64,000 bases of DNA from the NCBI GenBank assembly GCA_036346275.1, contig CM070723.1, positions 48,128,743 to 48,192,742 of the forward strand. Direction: 5' to 3'. Shown here in pieces: positions 1 through 11,387 of the stretch. This stretch comes from Otatea glauca. Taxonomy: Eukaryota > Streptophyta > Magnoliopsida > Poales > Poaceae. Position 1 is the first letter of the stretch. Each line of letters starts with the position of its first letter. Under the pieces are notes generated by a model. That model was not told where the DNA came from. It saw only the letters and a list, made by a program, of their open reading frames with translations, and did not search any database. The position numbers and the translations under genes are program-made.

Positions 1-660
1 CAATTTTACCCGCGTACCCACTCGTGCCAAGTCTGTGGGGGTGAGTATTCCTTCTTCCGATGCTAATGTGGTCCTCACTGGACTTCCTTGCTGCTTCGGA
101 TTGCTTCATCGCCACAAACTCATCCCAATATGGCTCTAATCTTGGGTACTCTCCGATGGCTGACTGGTTTGCTTCACATAATTTGTGTTTAGCCTCGCCT
201 TGAAGTTTCTCCACGCCGCATCCATGGTCATCAATGCGTCGCGACGCACGAGATCTTCGGCTCCTTCGGGGAATTCGAAGGTTTCTTTGAGCTCTGTCCA
301 CAGATCCTCTTTTGTGGCTCAGGGCACTTTATGCCAATCCGAATAGGTGATTGGCACTTAATCCCTTACGATGTACCCGCATGTTGACCTGTATTTTGCT
401 GCTGATTTTCTCGGTGCAACAGGGGCCCCAGTATCTAAGACCTCTGAGATGGTGTACCGGCCTTCAGGCTTCTTAGTTTTCCCTCATCCTCGGCGTCTTG
501 CAACAGGAGCATCATCTGCAACAGCGGTGGAGGCCTTGGCACCTTCGGTGGTTGGGTGGAGGGTAAGGTACTTGCTCGGGATCTCCTCCACTATAGGCTC
601 GTTTTCGGGCTCCAGAACTACAGTTTGACCCGAAACATAATTTTCGTCAATTATTACAGA
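1..660 (-). pseudogene. Transposase_24-type (Ptta/En/Spm) CACTA second protein, decayed
   Basis: Reading the - strand from about 660 to 1 gives a continuous but broken match to the plant transposase Ptta/En/Spm (Transposase_24) family. Recognisable blocks are VPITYSDWHKVP, DLWTELKETFEFPEGAEDLV, MDAAWRNFKARL, then in another frame EPYWDEFVAMKQSEAARKSS and HRLGTSGYAGKI, the family signature of W-F, EAA-S and H-LG-GY-GK. In-frame stops lie at 484-486, 358-360 and 319-321, and the frame shifts near 140-160, so it is not functional. In CACTA elements this protein is encoded beside the TNP2 transposase; here it lies on the same strand, left of that gene. The gene runs off the left edge. Its 5' exon is not certain; a GC-rich block at 1818-2050 is a candidate. 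Confidence 0.8.
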
Positions 661-1696
661 ATCATCTCATGGAATTTCAAAGTACAGATGTACTGTCCTA
701 TGTGTAATATTGTGTGGTGCTAAGATGAAAATGATTTTGCAAGAGCAAGAGACTTAATTAGATCAGAACAAGTAGAAGAATGCAAATTTTTACTTAGCCA
801 ATTAAAAGCTATGTTCATTTTAGTACCTGCTGTTCAGAACTACTGTTTATTTTCTCCAAGGAACAACCAAATGAGGAGAAAATAAGCCACTCGAGGACAG
901 GATGTCTGCATATATGGTTCCCAACATGTGATACATGAATCTTTCAAGTACTGGAAGCAATTCAAAACATGTAGAAAGAGGATAGCACATGAATCTTTCA
1001 TCGCTTTGATAAACTGAGATCCATACAATTACCATTTTGTTTTAGAATTAAGTGAAAGTTTGTGTGCATTCAACGTTAATTCACATTGCGATCTAATATT
1101 TTTCTTATACCACAGGCACTATATATGCACATTGAAAGGGGGTGCAATTTCTCCATTGCAAAAACTCCTTGCACTAATTGCTAAGATGTCTCTTGCTATA
1201 TCATATAGTACAACAGTAGTTTACTAAGTACTTGCATGGGAATTTAATGTGTGAGAACAGGTATGCAAATATTTCACTCAAGAAATATTAGTTGTTTCAA
1301 TCCAGCAGCAAAGTTAAGCATAGGATAACTGTAGGAACATCTATGAAATGTAAATCTAGCTAAAATGTAAATAAACATTCAACTGCTGCAGATTCTTTAA
1401 GATGCAGAGCAAAAAGGTCAAAAAAAGAAGGCAAAGATGACATCTTCCAAGTTCAAAGTAATAATCCTCATCTTATATTTTATTTGACTTCACCAACTAA
1501 AAGTAATTACTTGAGGTGAATAGGTGATATATCACGAGCTGAAATTACTTATGTCAAAAGCTTCTATTAACAAATCCTAGCTTAGAAGACTAATTTTGTG
1601 GCTGAATAAGATGAGTCGTTTATCAATAACTCGCTATTTCAACCTATCCAATACTGAATTGAATGAAACTGGCAGATCACTTAATGCAACTACAAG
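661..1696. other. AT-rich stretch, no gene seen
   Basis: No coding similarity or splice-consistent frame was recognised on either strand. The short open frames at 840-1035 have no family features. It may be intron or spacer of the decayed CACTA gene at the left edge. Confidence 0.5.
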
Positions 1697-1817
1697 GAGT
1701 GCAGTAGCAACTATAAGCATTAGTTTCTAAATCACGGAGTGCAGTAGCAACTACAAGCAATTACAAGCATTAGTACAAAATGAAAAATCAAAGAGTGCAG
1801 TAGCAACTACAAGCATT
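1697..1817. repeat. Three direct copies of a 23-bp motif
   Basis: The motif GAGTGCAGTAGCAACTACAA starts at 1697 (one mismatch), 1737 and 1793, each followed by GCA-T. Spacing is 40 and 56 bp. It sits immediately left of the GC-rich block. Confidence 0.75.
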
Positions 1818-2050
1818 TTGACTATACCCTTGGACGGCGTCGGGCGCGGGAGGGCGGCGTCGTCGGGGGAGGGCGGCATCGTCGGGCGGCGTCGGGGGCG
1901 GCGTCGCGCGAGGGCGGCGAGCGGCGAGGGGCGCGGGGCGGGGCGCGTCGCGGGAGGCGGCATCGGCGGCGGCGTCGGCGCGAACGCTGGGCGTCGGTGG
2001 CGGCGGCCGTGGCGGTGTCGGCGGGGCGGGAGTTTAGGGTTTAGGGCACG
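1818..2050 (-). other. GC-rich block between CACTA gene parts
   Basis: The block is very rich in GGCGGCG and GTCGGGG runs, in sharp contrast to the AT-rich DNA on both sides. On the - strand it begins AAACCCTAAACTCCCGCC, like a plant leader, and stays open as a Pro/Arg-rich frame (2068 to 1751). It could be the first exon of the Transposase_24-type gene at 1-660, a captured host-gene fragment, or a non-coding GC-rich repeat. No protein family was recognised. Confidence 0.4.
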
Positions 2051-2084
2051 CAGAAGAAGCGTATCCATTTTACATATATATGGA

Positions 2085-2257
2085 GCATATTATCAGTGGC
2101 GGTTCTTCACAAGAATCGCCAGCGATACTACTATCTATGGCGGTTCGTATAAAAACCGCCACTAATACATATATTATCTGTGGCGGTTATTTATACGAAC
2201 CGTCATAGATAAGTGTATCAGTGGCAGTTCTTGTGAAGAACCGCCACTGATATAATT
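2085..2257. repeat. CACTA-type subterminal inverted repeats (left cluster)
   Basis: Repeated GGCGGTT and AACCGCC modules sit in alternating orientation with spacer words TATCAGTGGCGG and CCGCCACTGATA, several forming hairpins (for example 2091-2108 with 2231-2253). The same modules recur at 7885-8098 next to the CACTA terminus, as expected for transposase-binding subterminal repeats. Confidence 0.75.
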
Positions 2258-2726
2258 ATCCTAATATATTAATGACCTTATATAATCCTAATAAATATTA
2301 AATACCCTATATAATCCAACTAAATATTATATACCCTATATAATCCTAATATAGTAATTACCATATATAATCCTAATATAGTAATATACCCTATATAATC
2401 CTAATATATTAATGACCCTATATAATCCTAATATATTAATGACCCTATATAATCCAACTAAATATTATATACCCTATATAATCCTAATACAGTAATTACC
2501 ATATATAATCCTAATATAGTAATATACCCTATATAATACTAATATATTAATGACCCTATATAATCCTAATATAGTAATGACCTTATATAATCCTAATAAA
2601 TATTAAATACCCTATATAATCCTAATAAATATTAAATACCCTATATAATCCTAATACATTAATGACCATATATAATTCTAATATAGTACTATACCCTATG
2701 TAATCCTAATATATTAATGACCCACA
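2258..2726. repeat. AT-rich minisatellite, about 27-29 bp unit
   Basis: About 17 imperfect head-to-tail copies of a unit like CCTATATAATCCTAATATA with variable tails (TTAATGAC, GTAATTACC, AATATTAAATAC). It separates the left subterminal repeats from the 3' end of the transposase pseudogene. Confidence 0.85.
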
Positions 2727-2820
2727 TTTCCATTACTCCACACAAATGCATAACACCACATTTCCATTACTCCATACAAATGCATATTGTTTACATCACA
2801 TTGCCATTACTCGTATATAG

Positions 2821-5800
2821 CTAATTATTTTCTTTCACAATTTGCCCTTCTTCATGATTGTCGCGATGATAGGTAGTTTCCTGAGTGGTTTCTTCCTCGA
2901 GCCTGATGTTGCCATCTACGAAAGGAGGCAACTCATCAAACTGGTTGTACTCATCCTCATCCACGACAATCTCAACTCCGATGATCCTTCTTTTTCCCTG
3001 AAGAACTACATGGCGCTTCTTATCTGCCGGGTCGATTATATAGAAGACTTGTGCTACTTGCTTCGTAAGTACGAATGGTTCGTCTCTGTATCCGACATGT
3101 TCGATGTCCACAGTAGTGAAGCCGTACTTGTCCACCTTGACACCCTTTGGGAGTTGTACCCAACGACACCGAAGCATCGGGATCTTAAAAATGCAATAGT
3201 CGAGCTCCCAAATCTCTTCTATGAACCCATAGAAGCTACTCTTCTTACTGCCTGTGTTGTCATAGGCATCTATGCGGACACCACTATTTTGGTAAGTGCT
3301 TTTGCTATCCTGAGATCATGTAAAGGTATATCCATTTATGTCGTATCCTTGCCATGTCAAGATTGTACCTGATGGCCCTTTTGCCAACCACCTCAACATA
3401 ACACTCGTTTCTTTCCCAGTCATATGCTCTTTGAACCAATGATTGAACAAACGGTTATGCTCTTTTGTTACCCAAACCTCCGATCGTCCACGATTTTCCT
3501 CTCATAGCTTATCCTTGTGCATGTCCATATACGGGACACCTCAACCGACTTTTGCAAGATCGTGAAATGAGCTTTTGAACAATCCATGATCGTAAGAATT
3601 TGTTGATTTCTTCCAATCGTCCCTTCCCAGCTACCCTACCTCATGGCGAGATACAGGCACTCCTACCGGTTCCACCCCCTCCATGTAATCCACGCAAAAC
3701 TCGATAACCTCCTCAGTTGCATAACCTTCCACAATGCAGCCCTCCGGCCGAGATCGATTGCGGACATACTTCTTCAGGATACCCATGTACCTTTCGAACG
3801 GGTACATCTGATGCAGGAATACGGGACCATATACATTTATCTCATTCACAAGGTGAACAATGAGATGAACCATTATATCAAAAAATGATGGAGGGAAATA
3901 CATCTCTAGCTAGCATACTGTCTTGACCATATCATTCTGCAGTTCGAAAAGTCCGATGGGATCGATGACCTTCTGTGAAATCGTGTTGAAGAAGAAACAC
4001 AACCTCATGATTGCCTCTCGGACCTTTTCAAGCAGAATACCTCTAATTGCAATAGGAAGCATTTGTGTCATCATCACATGACAATCATGAGATTTCATAC
4101 CAGTTAACTTCAAATCTTTCATCGAGACCAGTTTCTTGATGCTTGCGGAGTAACTGGACGGAACTTTCACACCATGCAAGCATTTGCAGAGGTCTGTTCT
4201 CTCTTTCTTGGATAGAGTGTAGCAAGCTAGGGGAAGGTAAAGTCGCCCTTTCCCGGTGTCTTGAGGATGTAGCTCAGCTCTGATTTTCATATCTTCCAGG
4301 TCCCTTCGTGCCTTCAGTCCGTCCTTAGTTTTACTAGGAATGTTCAACAAAAGACCAATCAAGCTGTCACATACATTTTTCTTTACGTGCGTGACGTCTA
4401 TACAGTGTCGAACTTCTAAGTCCTTCCAATAGGGCAAGTTTCAAAATATCGATCTCTTCTTCCACGTGGTCTTTCTCAGTACGAGACCTCGATTTATTAT
4501 TACTATCTCCCTTTCCAAGTACAACATTAATATCCTTAACTATATCATATACCTCTTCCCCACGACGAGGCCTTGGAGCTATACCATCCTCTTTTGTCCC
4601 GTCGAATTGTTTCTTCATATTGCGGTAGGGGTGATTCCTGCGAAGGAACCTACGGTGATGCATGTACACAGTTTTTCTCGAGTTATTGAGCCACACATTA
4701 GCGGTTTCAACCATGCACTGGGGGCATGCTTTGGCCTCTTTTACAGTACGACCGGATAGGTTACCAAGGGCAGGGAAATCATTGATGGTGCAAAACAACA
4801 ATGCGCGTAGGATGAAGTACTCTCGCTTGTACTCATCCCATACCTGTACACCTTCGTTCCACAGTACCACAAGATCTTCCACCAATGGTTGTAGGTATAC
4901 ATCAATATCATTGCCAGGTTGTCTTGGCCCTTGGATAAGCAGCGACATCATAATATACTTTTGTTTCATACACAACCAAGGAGGAAGGTTGTAGATACAG
5001 AGAGTCACGGGCCAAGTGCTATGAATATTACTCATGTTACAGAAAGGATTCATTCCATCCGTACTCAACCCAAACCTTATATTCCTCGGTTCATTCCCGA
5101 AGTCCATCCTAAAGAGCCTATCGATGGTTCTCCTTTGGCGTAATCAGCAGGTGTCTCGACTTTCCATCCTTTTTACACTCTTCTGAGTGCCATCGCATCG
5201 ATTGGGCATGCTTTTGTTTCCAAATAAACGCTTCAACCGAGGAATTATCGTAAATACCACACCACTTTAGCGGAGCTCCTTTCTTCACCACGGTGCCCTC
5301 ATTGTCATGGCCTTTACGCTTGTATCGCGATGATTTGCACAGGACATACATGCATGTCTCAGATACTCTTTGCGATAGAGTATACAATCGTTTAGACATG
5401 CATGTATTCTTTCTACTTCCAATCCCAATGGACATACAACCTTCTTAGCTAAATAAGTGGTTGTTGGCAATACGTTTCCATCTGGAAGCATGTCCGCTAA
5501 GAGATGTAATAGCGCCGTGAAACTCTTATCGGGCCAACCATTGCTTGCCTTCAATTTTAGAAGTGAAAGCACGGTGTGCAACTTTGTGTATTCCTCCTTG
5601 CAACCCGGGAACAAAGGTGTGTCCGAGTCGTCCAACGAACCCTTGAATTGATTAAACTCTCTCTGACTAGTGTAGTTCCCTTCTGTATCGCGCAACATCT
5701 GAGCAAGATTATTATCGTCATCAATGTCCAACCTATCCTCATCAGATCCATAACCGATGTCAGCTGCCATAATGCCTTCTCTATCATGCAATACGTTATT

Positions 5801-6058
5801 ACCTTCATGTATGTTTTCCTCTTCACCGTGACTTGTCCAACGTGTATAGACAAGTACAAAACCCCTTCGAATCAAGTGCAAGTGGATGTGCTATTTGTCT
5901 GAAAACATTTTCTCATTCTTGCAGTCAATGCATGGACAATGTATGTACTCCGTCTTCTTGTGCAACTTGTTCTCCTCAGCGGCTCTTAGAAAAGCAGATA
6001 CCCCGTCGATGTAATCTCGGCTGTAACGGTTCGCATTGTACATCCATCTCCGGTCCAT
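2821..6058 (-). pseudogene. TNP2-type CACTA transposase, broken
   Basis: Read from 6058 leftwards it shows, in order, the transposase-associated domain (MDRRWMYNANRYSRDYIDGV, then HCPCIDCKN), the Transposase_21/TNP2 core (RNIRFGLSTDGMNPF near 5080, PPWLCMKQKYIMMSLLIQGP near 4970), a DUF4218-like part (3631-4437) and a DUF4216-like tail (2821-3177). These are the usual parts of a plant CACTA transposase, which binds subterminal repeats and cuts the element out. A TAG stop interrupts the first domain at 5891-5893; the frame shifts near 5330-5430, 5110, 4370-4440 and further on, and another stop ends the piece at 5118. The start at 6058 is chosen because MDRRWM is the conserved N terminus. It is a pseudogene; genuine introns may account for some frame changes. 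Confidence 0.88.
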
Positions 6059-6061
6059 CTA

Positions 6062-7560
6062 AAATTAATTAACATATAAAAATTGATTAAAAAACTAATC
6101 TAATTACTTATCATCTAAAGGAGCTAGATAATAAATTCATCATCTAAAAATGATGAGCACCCACCTACCAAATTAACTAAAATTTTATGTAGATTAATAT
6201 CCACTAATCTTAATGAAACAAATTTAATATATGCAAGATGTATATTATATGTGCACACTAATGGAACCAAATTAATAGTAATTAAAAAACTAATCTAATT
6301 ACTTATCATCTAAAGGAGCTAGATAATAAATTCATCATCTAAAAATGATGAGCACCCACCTACCAAATTAACTAAAATTTTATGTATATTAATATCCACT
6401 AATCTTAATGAAACAAATTTAATATATGCAAGATGTATATTATATGTTCACACTAATGTAACCAAATTAATAGTAATTAAAAGACTAATCTAATTACTTA
6501 TCATCTAAAGAAGCTAGATAATAAATTCATCATCTAAAAATGATGAGCACCCACCTACAAAATTAACTAAAATTTTATGTATATTAATATCCACTAATCT
6601 TATTGAAACAAATTTAATATATGCAAGATGTATATTATATGTGCACACTAATGGAACCAAATTAATAGTAATTAAAAAACTAATCTAATTACTTATCATC
6701 TAAAGGAGCTAGATAATAAATCCATCATCTAAAAATGATGAGCACCCACCTACAAAATTAACTAAAATTTCATGTATATTAATATCCACTAATCTTAATT
6801 AAACGAATTTAATATATGCAAGATGTATATGTCCGTTCACTAATGGAACCAAATTAATAGTAATTAAAAAACTAATCTAAATACTTATCTTATAAAGGAG
6901 CTAGATAATAAATTCATAATCTAAAAATGATGAGCACCCACCTACCAAATTAACTAAAATTTCATGTATATTAATATCCACTATTCTTAATGAAACAAAT
7001 TTAATATATGCAAGATGTATATTATATGTGCACACTAATGGAACCAAATTAATAGTAATTAAAAAACTGATCTAATTACTTATCATCTAAAGAAGCTAGA
7101 TAATAAATTCATCATCTAAAAATGATGAGCACCCACCTACCAAATTAACTAAAATTTCATGTATATTAATATCCACTAATCTTAATTAAACAAATTTAAT
7201 ATATGCAAGATGTATATGTCCGTTCACTAATGGAACCAAATTAATAGTAATTAAAAAACTAATCTAAATACTTATCCTATAAAGGAGCTAGATAATAAAT
7301 TCATCATCTAAAAATGATGAACACCCACCTACCAAATTAACTAAAATTTCATTTATATTAATATCCAATAATCTTAATTAAATAAATTTAATATATGCAG
7401 GATGTATATTATATGTGGACACTAATGGAACCAAATTAACAGTAATTAAAAAACTAATCTAATTACTTATCATCTAATGAAGCTAGATAATAAATTCATC
7501 ATCTACCAAATTAACTTAAAATGCAATTTATATTAAATATATGCTTGATCATAATTCATC
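6062..7560. repeat. Tandem array, about 195-bp unit, seven copies plus a partial
   Basis: The word TGATGAGCACCCACCTAC recurs at 6151, 6346, 6541, 6736, 6928, 7123 and (one change) 7315, giving periods of 195, 195, 195, 192, 195 and 192 bp. Each unit also contains GGAGCTAGATAATAAATTC and CTAATCTTAATGAAAC. A decayed partial copy follows to about 7560. It lies just upstream of the transposase start codon, inside the CACTA element. Confidence 0.95.
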
Positions 7561-7884
7561 ATCTATAAAAGGAACACAACATCATCTAATGAACCTAGCT
7601 AGGAAATAAATTCATCAACTACAAAATGGTAGGTAAATAAAAATAAACAAAATCTAAACTTTTCATCTCATCTACATATAAACCTTAATTAAACTAAGTT
7701 TAAAAATTAAATTGCAACAAGATTAACACAAATCAAGAGAGGAGAAAAAATAACTCACCAAGGAACAACTAGAGGAAGTACAAGCACAAGAATTGGAGAA
7801 AACGAAATCTGAGAATTAGAACTTTTGGTTTGCTCTCGGGAGGAAGAAGACCAGTGTTGCTACTGACCACCTATTTATAGGGAA

Positions 7885-8098
7885 TATTATCAGTGGCGGT
7901 TGTTAACTAGAACCGCCACTGATAACATTATCCGTGGCAGTTCTATTCTCGAACCGTCACAGATAATCCAATAGTATCAGTGGCGGTCTAACCGCCACTA
8001 ATGATGTATTTGTTATCAGTGACGGTTCTATCCTCCAATAGAACCGCCACTGATAATTATATTTGTAGCGGTTCGAAAAAACCCGCCACAAATAGACT
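7885..8098. repeat. CACTA-type subterminal inverted repeats (right cluster)
   Basis: At least six GGCGGTT/AACCGCC modules in both orientations (for example ATCAGTGGCGGTTGTTAAC with AGAACCGCCACTGATAAC). The transposase promoter is expected in or left of this cluster. The density matches the left cluster at 2085-2257. Confidence 0.85.
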
Positions 8099-8108
8099 GT
8101 CACCTATT

Positions 8109-8126
8109 GCAGATTTTAGCGTAGTG
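8109..8126 (-). repeat. CACTA terminal sequence (right end)
   Basis: The - strand reads CACTACGCTAAAATCTGC outward-to-inward, starting with the superfamily signature CACTA. It directly abuts the subterminal repeats. Confidence 0.85.
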
Positions 8127-8689
8127 TTTCGAAATGCATCCATAGCTAAAGTAATTGTGGCTCCCAAAACATAAAACACAAGCTGGGTGCTGTGAGGTTT
8201 TAGCAACAATAAAAGGATATCTATGCGATGAGTAAAAAACCACTACCAATTCCATAACACAAATCACAATGTCACGTACTTTTAGTCTCGACAGATACAA
8301 CTACCGCAAGTGTTCTCTTCGCTGCCAAAGCCAAGGGGATCTACAGCTTTCGTTACGGGAGGCGAATACGATATGTGACGTCAATCCACGCCACACCGCT
8401 AGAGCGCCGTTGCGTACGAGGACTGCTCAGAGCGGAGAGGAAGACGAAGATGTTTGGGGCAGCTTCTGGCGCGATTTGGGCTGTGGAATGAAGACATGAG
8501 CTCGTAGACTGTAGTTGTGTTGTAAGGAACACAAGCAACAAGTGCCAAGTTTAATAACCCTAACCAAGCAAACAATGGCTCCCCAGTCCCAAGCCGACTT
8601 TTTGTTATAAAAAATAGTACATTTCTAAAATGAAATTATAGAGAAAAAATATATAAGAAAATAATTACATAAATATATCTCTATTGCCA
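8127..8689. other. Unassigned DNA right of the CACTA element
   Basis: No gene recognised. A 230-bp open frame at 8269-8499 is moderately GC-rich but has no family features or splice context. Confidence 0.4.
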
Positions 8690-8960
8690 ATTCATTTGAC
8701 AACACAAGCTTTCCATCGACGTGTCATCAATTCATTTGATGACAGATAAGTTTCAGTCTGTCATCAATTCATCTGACGACAGAGATTTGTCGCCAAATAT
8801 ATTGACGGCAGAGTTTTATTTAGCTAACAATTTTGTTGTTTATTCATTTGGCTGGTAAGCTTCCGTCACCAAATGAATTGATTACAAAAGATATGTCGCC
8901 AAGTCAATTGATGACATATCTTTTGTCGCCAATTTATTTGACAACATGCGACGGAGGTAT
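8690..8960. repeat. Cluster of short palindromic repeats (GTCGCCAA/ATTTGAC words)
   Basis: Words such as TCAATTCATTTGATGAC, TTGTCGCCAA and CAAATGAATTGAT recur in both orientations about every 30-40 bp. The pattern is like a subterminal repeat cluster of a DNA transposon, but no terminus or transposase was found next to it. Confidence 0.6.
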
Positions 8961-9061
8961 TTTTATATATTTATTTTTTGACATATTTTTTATATCATTT
9001 TTATTTTTAAAAAAATCATCCCAAGCCAGAGCCGCCACACCGACAGGGAACATCAATCAAT

Positions 9062-9424
9062 CTATATCCCTTTATAATGCACCTAAGCATTCTTTTCTAC
9101 ATCCACTCCAAATAATGCACCCCACTAGAGATGGCCCAACCTTCATGCACCCAGCGAAACGTCCCGAGAAACTTGCCTCCATCAAAATTAACCTCTCAGA
9201 TCTTTCCTCAACTTTACTCACCCACATCCGATGGCCGTTGTTTAATGTGTCTAACTCATCCCTGTGGTCCACAACAGATCTCCCCCCACCTCCAGCATCA
9301 TCTCAAGGAAAAGGAAACAAATATCCTGGAATTAAGGAAAATGAAACAAACGTTCTAGAAAAGGAAAAGACCATATATTACGTGCTGTGAAAAGGAAACC
9401 GAAAGACAGGGCACTATACTACTG
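9062..9424 (+). repeat. Dispersed repeat, copy A (inverted partner at 22515-22880)
   Basis: About 360 bp here match the reverse complement of 22515-22880 at roughly 93% by eye, from the TATATCCC/TATACCCC edge to GCACTATACTA. The plus reading frames here mirror - strand frames of the other copy. The other copy interrupts a copia gag region, so this is a mobile repeat. The class is not settled: solo LTR or non-autonomous element. Confidence 0.8.
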
Positions 9425-9588
9425 AACCGATGAAGTGAGAAGCTGCGATTGCTCCATGTGGCACAGGTGTGCGACGACTCTGTGCTACGAGCGGCGTAGC
9501 GCATAGCCAAGGGAACAAGGAGGCGTGGCACAGAAAGCGGCCAGGAGTCGAAATCATCCCTTTTATAGCCCCTTCTACTTCGTTTATT

Positions 9589-9922
9589 GCAAATTTAGCA
9601 TCCGCGAACGAATTTATAGATTTGGCCCCATCCTCGACGGCAGAAGCGCAGGGAAAATGACACGTGTTACCTTATGTTCTCCCTTATCATGGAAGGTCTC
9701 CGAAGCTCCTAGGACCCCGGTAAGGCTCCTCCCGCGCTCACCGACCGTTGCCCCCATGCTCGTCCCGCACACCCTGGGCGCAGCAATGTCCAGTCCCACG
9801 CTCGCTAGCTACCGCCCCTTGGCGCGGTAGCGCTGTCTCTAGCGTTCTACGGACACGGGAACACCTTCTGCGGTAAGGAAGGGGTCAAATCTGCAAATTC
9901 ATTCACGGATTATTAAATTTGC
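9589..9922. mobile_element. Small element with about 41-bp terminal inverted repeats, GC-rich core
   Basis: The left end 9589-9629 (GCAAATTTAGCATCCGCGAA, then GAATTTATAGATTTGGCCCC) is the near reverse complement of 9881-9922 (GGGGTCAAATCTGCAAATTC, then CGGATTATTAAATTTGC). The 250-bp core between them is GC-rich, unlike the ends. Long TIRs around a gene-like GC-rich core suggest a Mutator-like, possibly Pack-MULE, element. No clear 9-bp target duplication is visible. Confidence 0.55.
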
Positions 9923-10577
9923 AAAAAAGAGACAAGGGGACTAGAAGAGCTCAGGCTTCCCAGGAGCCTAGGTCTGCCCCCTCAAATCTCAACTTGAAGC
10001 CTCAAAACCTTGGCTCCGATCTCCCAAATTCCGGTTCCTCCGCTGCTTGACAGTTGACACCCAATGAACCCTAAATGTCTCATCGCAACGTGAGGTCATG
10101 TTAGTCCACTCCGATCCCCAATACCAACACAACCGAGCCGGTTTGATATCCAAAATCGGTCGGTAAACCGATCTAATTAAAAAAATTAGAAAAAAATTAT
10201 ACGATGTAAACCAGTCGATTTTCGTTCAAAATCGACAGTTTTAAGTCAAAATCATGTGGCAACACCGCAGTGGTTAGCACCCACCAATTGATCGGTCGTT
10301 TTTCGGTCAAAATCGACCGGTTTTCGTTGAAATCGATCGATTTTTTATTTTATTTTTATTTAAAAAAAATTGAATTCTTAACCCTTCGGTTTCTGATATT
10401 TTTGACACGATATTTTTTATTTTTGAACGGTTTTTTCAAATTCAGTTTTGTAAACCCTGCTCTCGACAGATAGCACTGCCCTAATTGTATTGCCCGCCAC
10501 CAAAACCAGGTAATCGATTGTTAGTACCAGCTAATCTGCAGAAGGGGCTAGACAATCAAGCAGGTACAACTCTCGTG
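9923..10577. other. Non-coding DNA with AATCGACCGGTTTT-type palindromes
   Basis: From 10130 to 10460 words such as GGTCAAAATCGACCGG, AAAATCGGTCGG and GAAATCGATCGAT repeat in both orientations. It resembles a decayed palindromic DNA element. No gene was recognised. Confidence 0.45.
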
Positions 10578-10585
10578 ATAGTAAT

Positions 10586-11176
10586 TAGGGCTGAAAATGT
10601 GCCGGATATTTCCCACCCGATTCGGGATCGGATCCGATCGAGACCGGATTTGACCATTCAGTCGAATCCAAATACTTGAATTTGATTCAGATCGGATTCG
10701 AGGCAACAAATATCCAGTAAATACGGAACAGGATCTGGATATCCAGATTTTTCCTATTCGGATATCCGGATTTTTTCTGTTCGGATATCAGCAAAGCCCA
10801 ACCCATTGTCATCACATTGTTTCCATGGCAGCCTATTTATATTGACAATTAGTTGGTTCTATTGATCCTCAAGTAGCATATTTTTTCTATGGCATCTATT
10901 GGGTTTAATTGATATATATAACTTTCTACTATGGTCATGTACTCGTATGATTTTAATTCAACATATATTACTCTATGTATGCGTGCATTATCCGTATATC
11001 ATTATCCTTTTCCAGCCCGAATCCATCACATATATGTCCCGTGTCCGTATCCTGAATAATCCAGATTTGTATCCGTATGCGGCTAGAATGTATCCGGTTC
11101 CGAATCTAGGAAAAAAATATGAATTAAGATATGAAAAAAGCAATATTCACATGTATCCGACTCATTTTCACCCGTA
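10586..11176. mobile_element. Non-autonomous hAT-type element with perfect 8-bp TSD
   Basis: The ends are TAGGGCTGAAAATG and CATTTTCACCCGTA, 12 of 14 complementary. The target duplication ATAGTAAT is present at 10578-10585 and again at 11177-11184. An 8-bp duplication with TA-G ends is characteristic of hAT elements. The 591-bp interior is full of CGGATATCC-like subterminal words and has no transposase. Confidence 0.9.
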
Positions 11177-11387
11177 ATAGTAATCTAACTACTGTCAACA
11201 TATAGCATTGCCCTAACTGCTCTCCCCGCCATCAAAACCAGGTAATCTACAACTAGTGTCAGCCAATCTACAGAATGTCTCACGGTATTGACGTCACCCC
11301 GCTCCCCGTTGCTAGAGAGTAGAGCCTACAAGGCAGCATATTTTCCGCTTAATTCGAAGTTGGATCTGATCAAACCTAAATTCAGAA

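Larger units (their letters stand above)
2085..8126 (-). mobile_element. CACTA (En/Spm) transposon, decayed, right terminus resolved
   Basis: The element is recognised from three features together: a TNP2-type transposase on the - strand, GGCGGTT/AACCGCC subterminal repeats at both sides, and an end at 8126 that reads CACTACGCTAAAATCTGC on the - strand, the standard CACTA start. The base triplet just outside is TTT (8127-8129). No matching CACTA terminus was found left of 2085. The Transposase_24-type gene at 1-660 may belong to the same element, in which case the real left end is outside the window. The transposase has stops and frameshifts, so the copy is not autonomous. Confidence 0.8.

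Noticed and set aside
2842..3372. 176-residue + strand frame
   Set aside because: It is antisense to the DUF4216-like tail of the CACTA transposase.
6062..7560. Possible CRISPR array
   Set aside because: The units are contiguous 195-bp satellites without distinct spacers, in a plant transposon.
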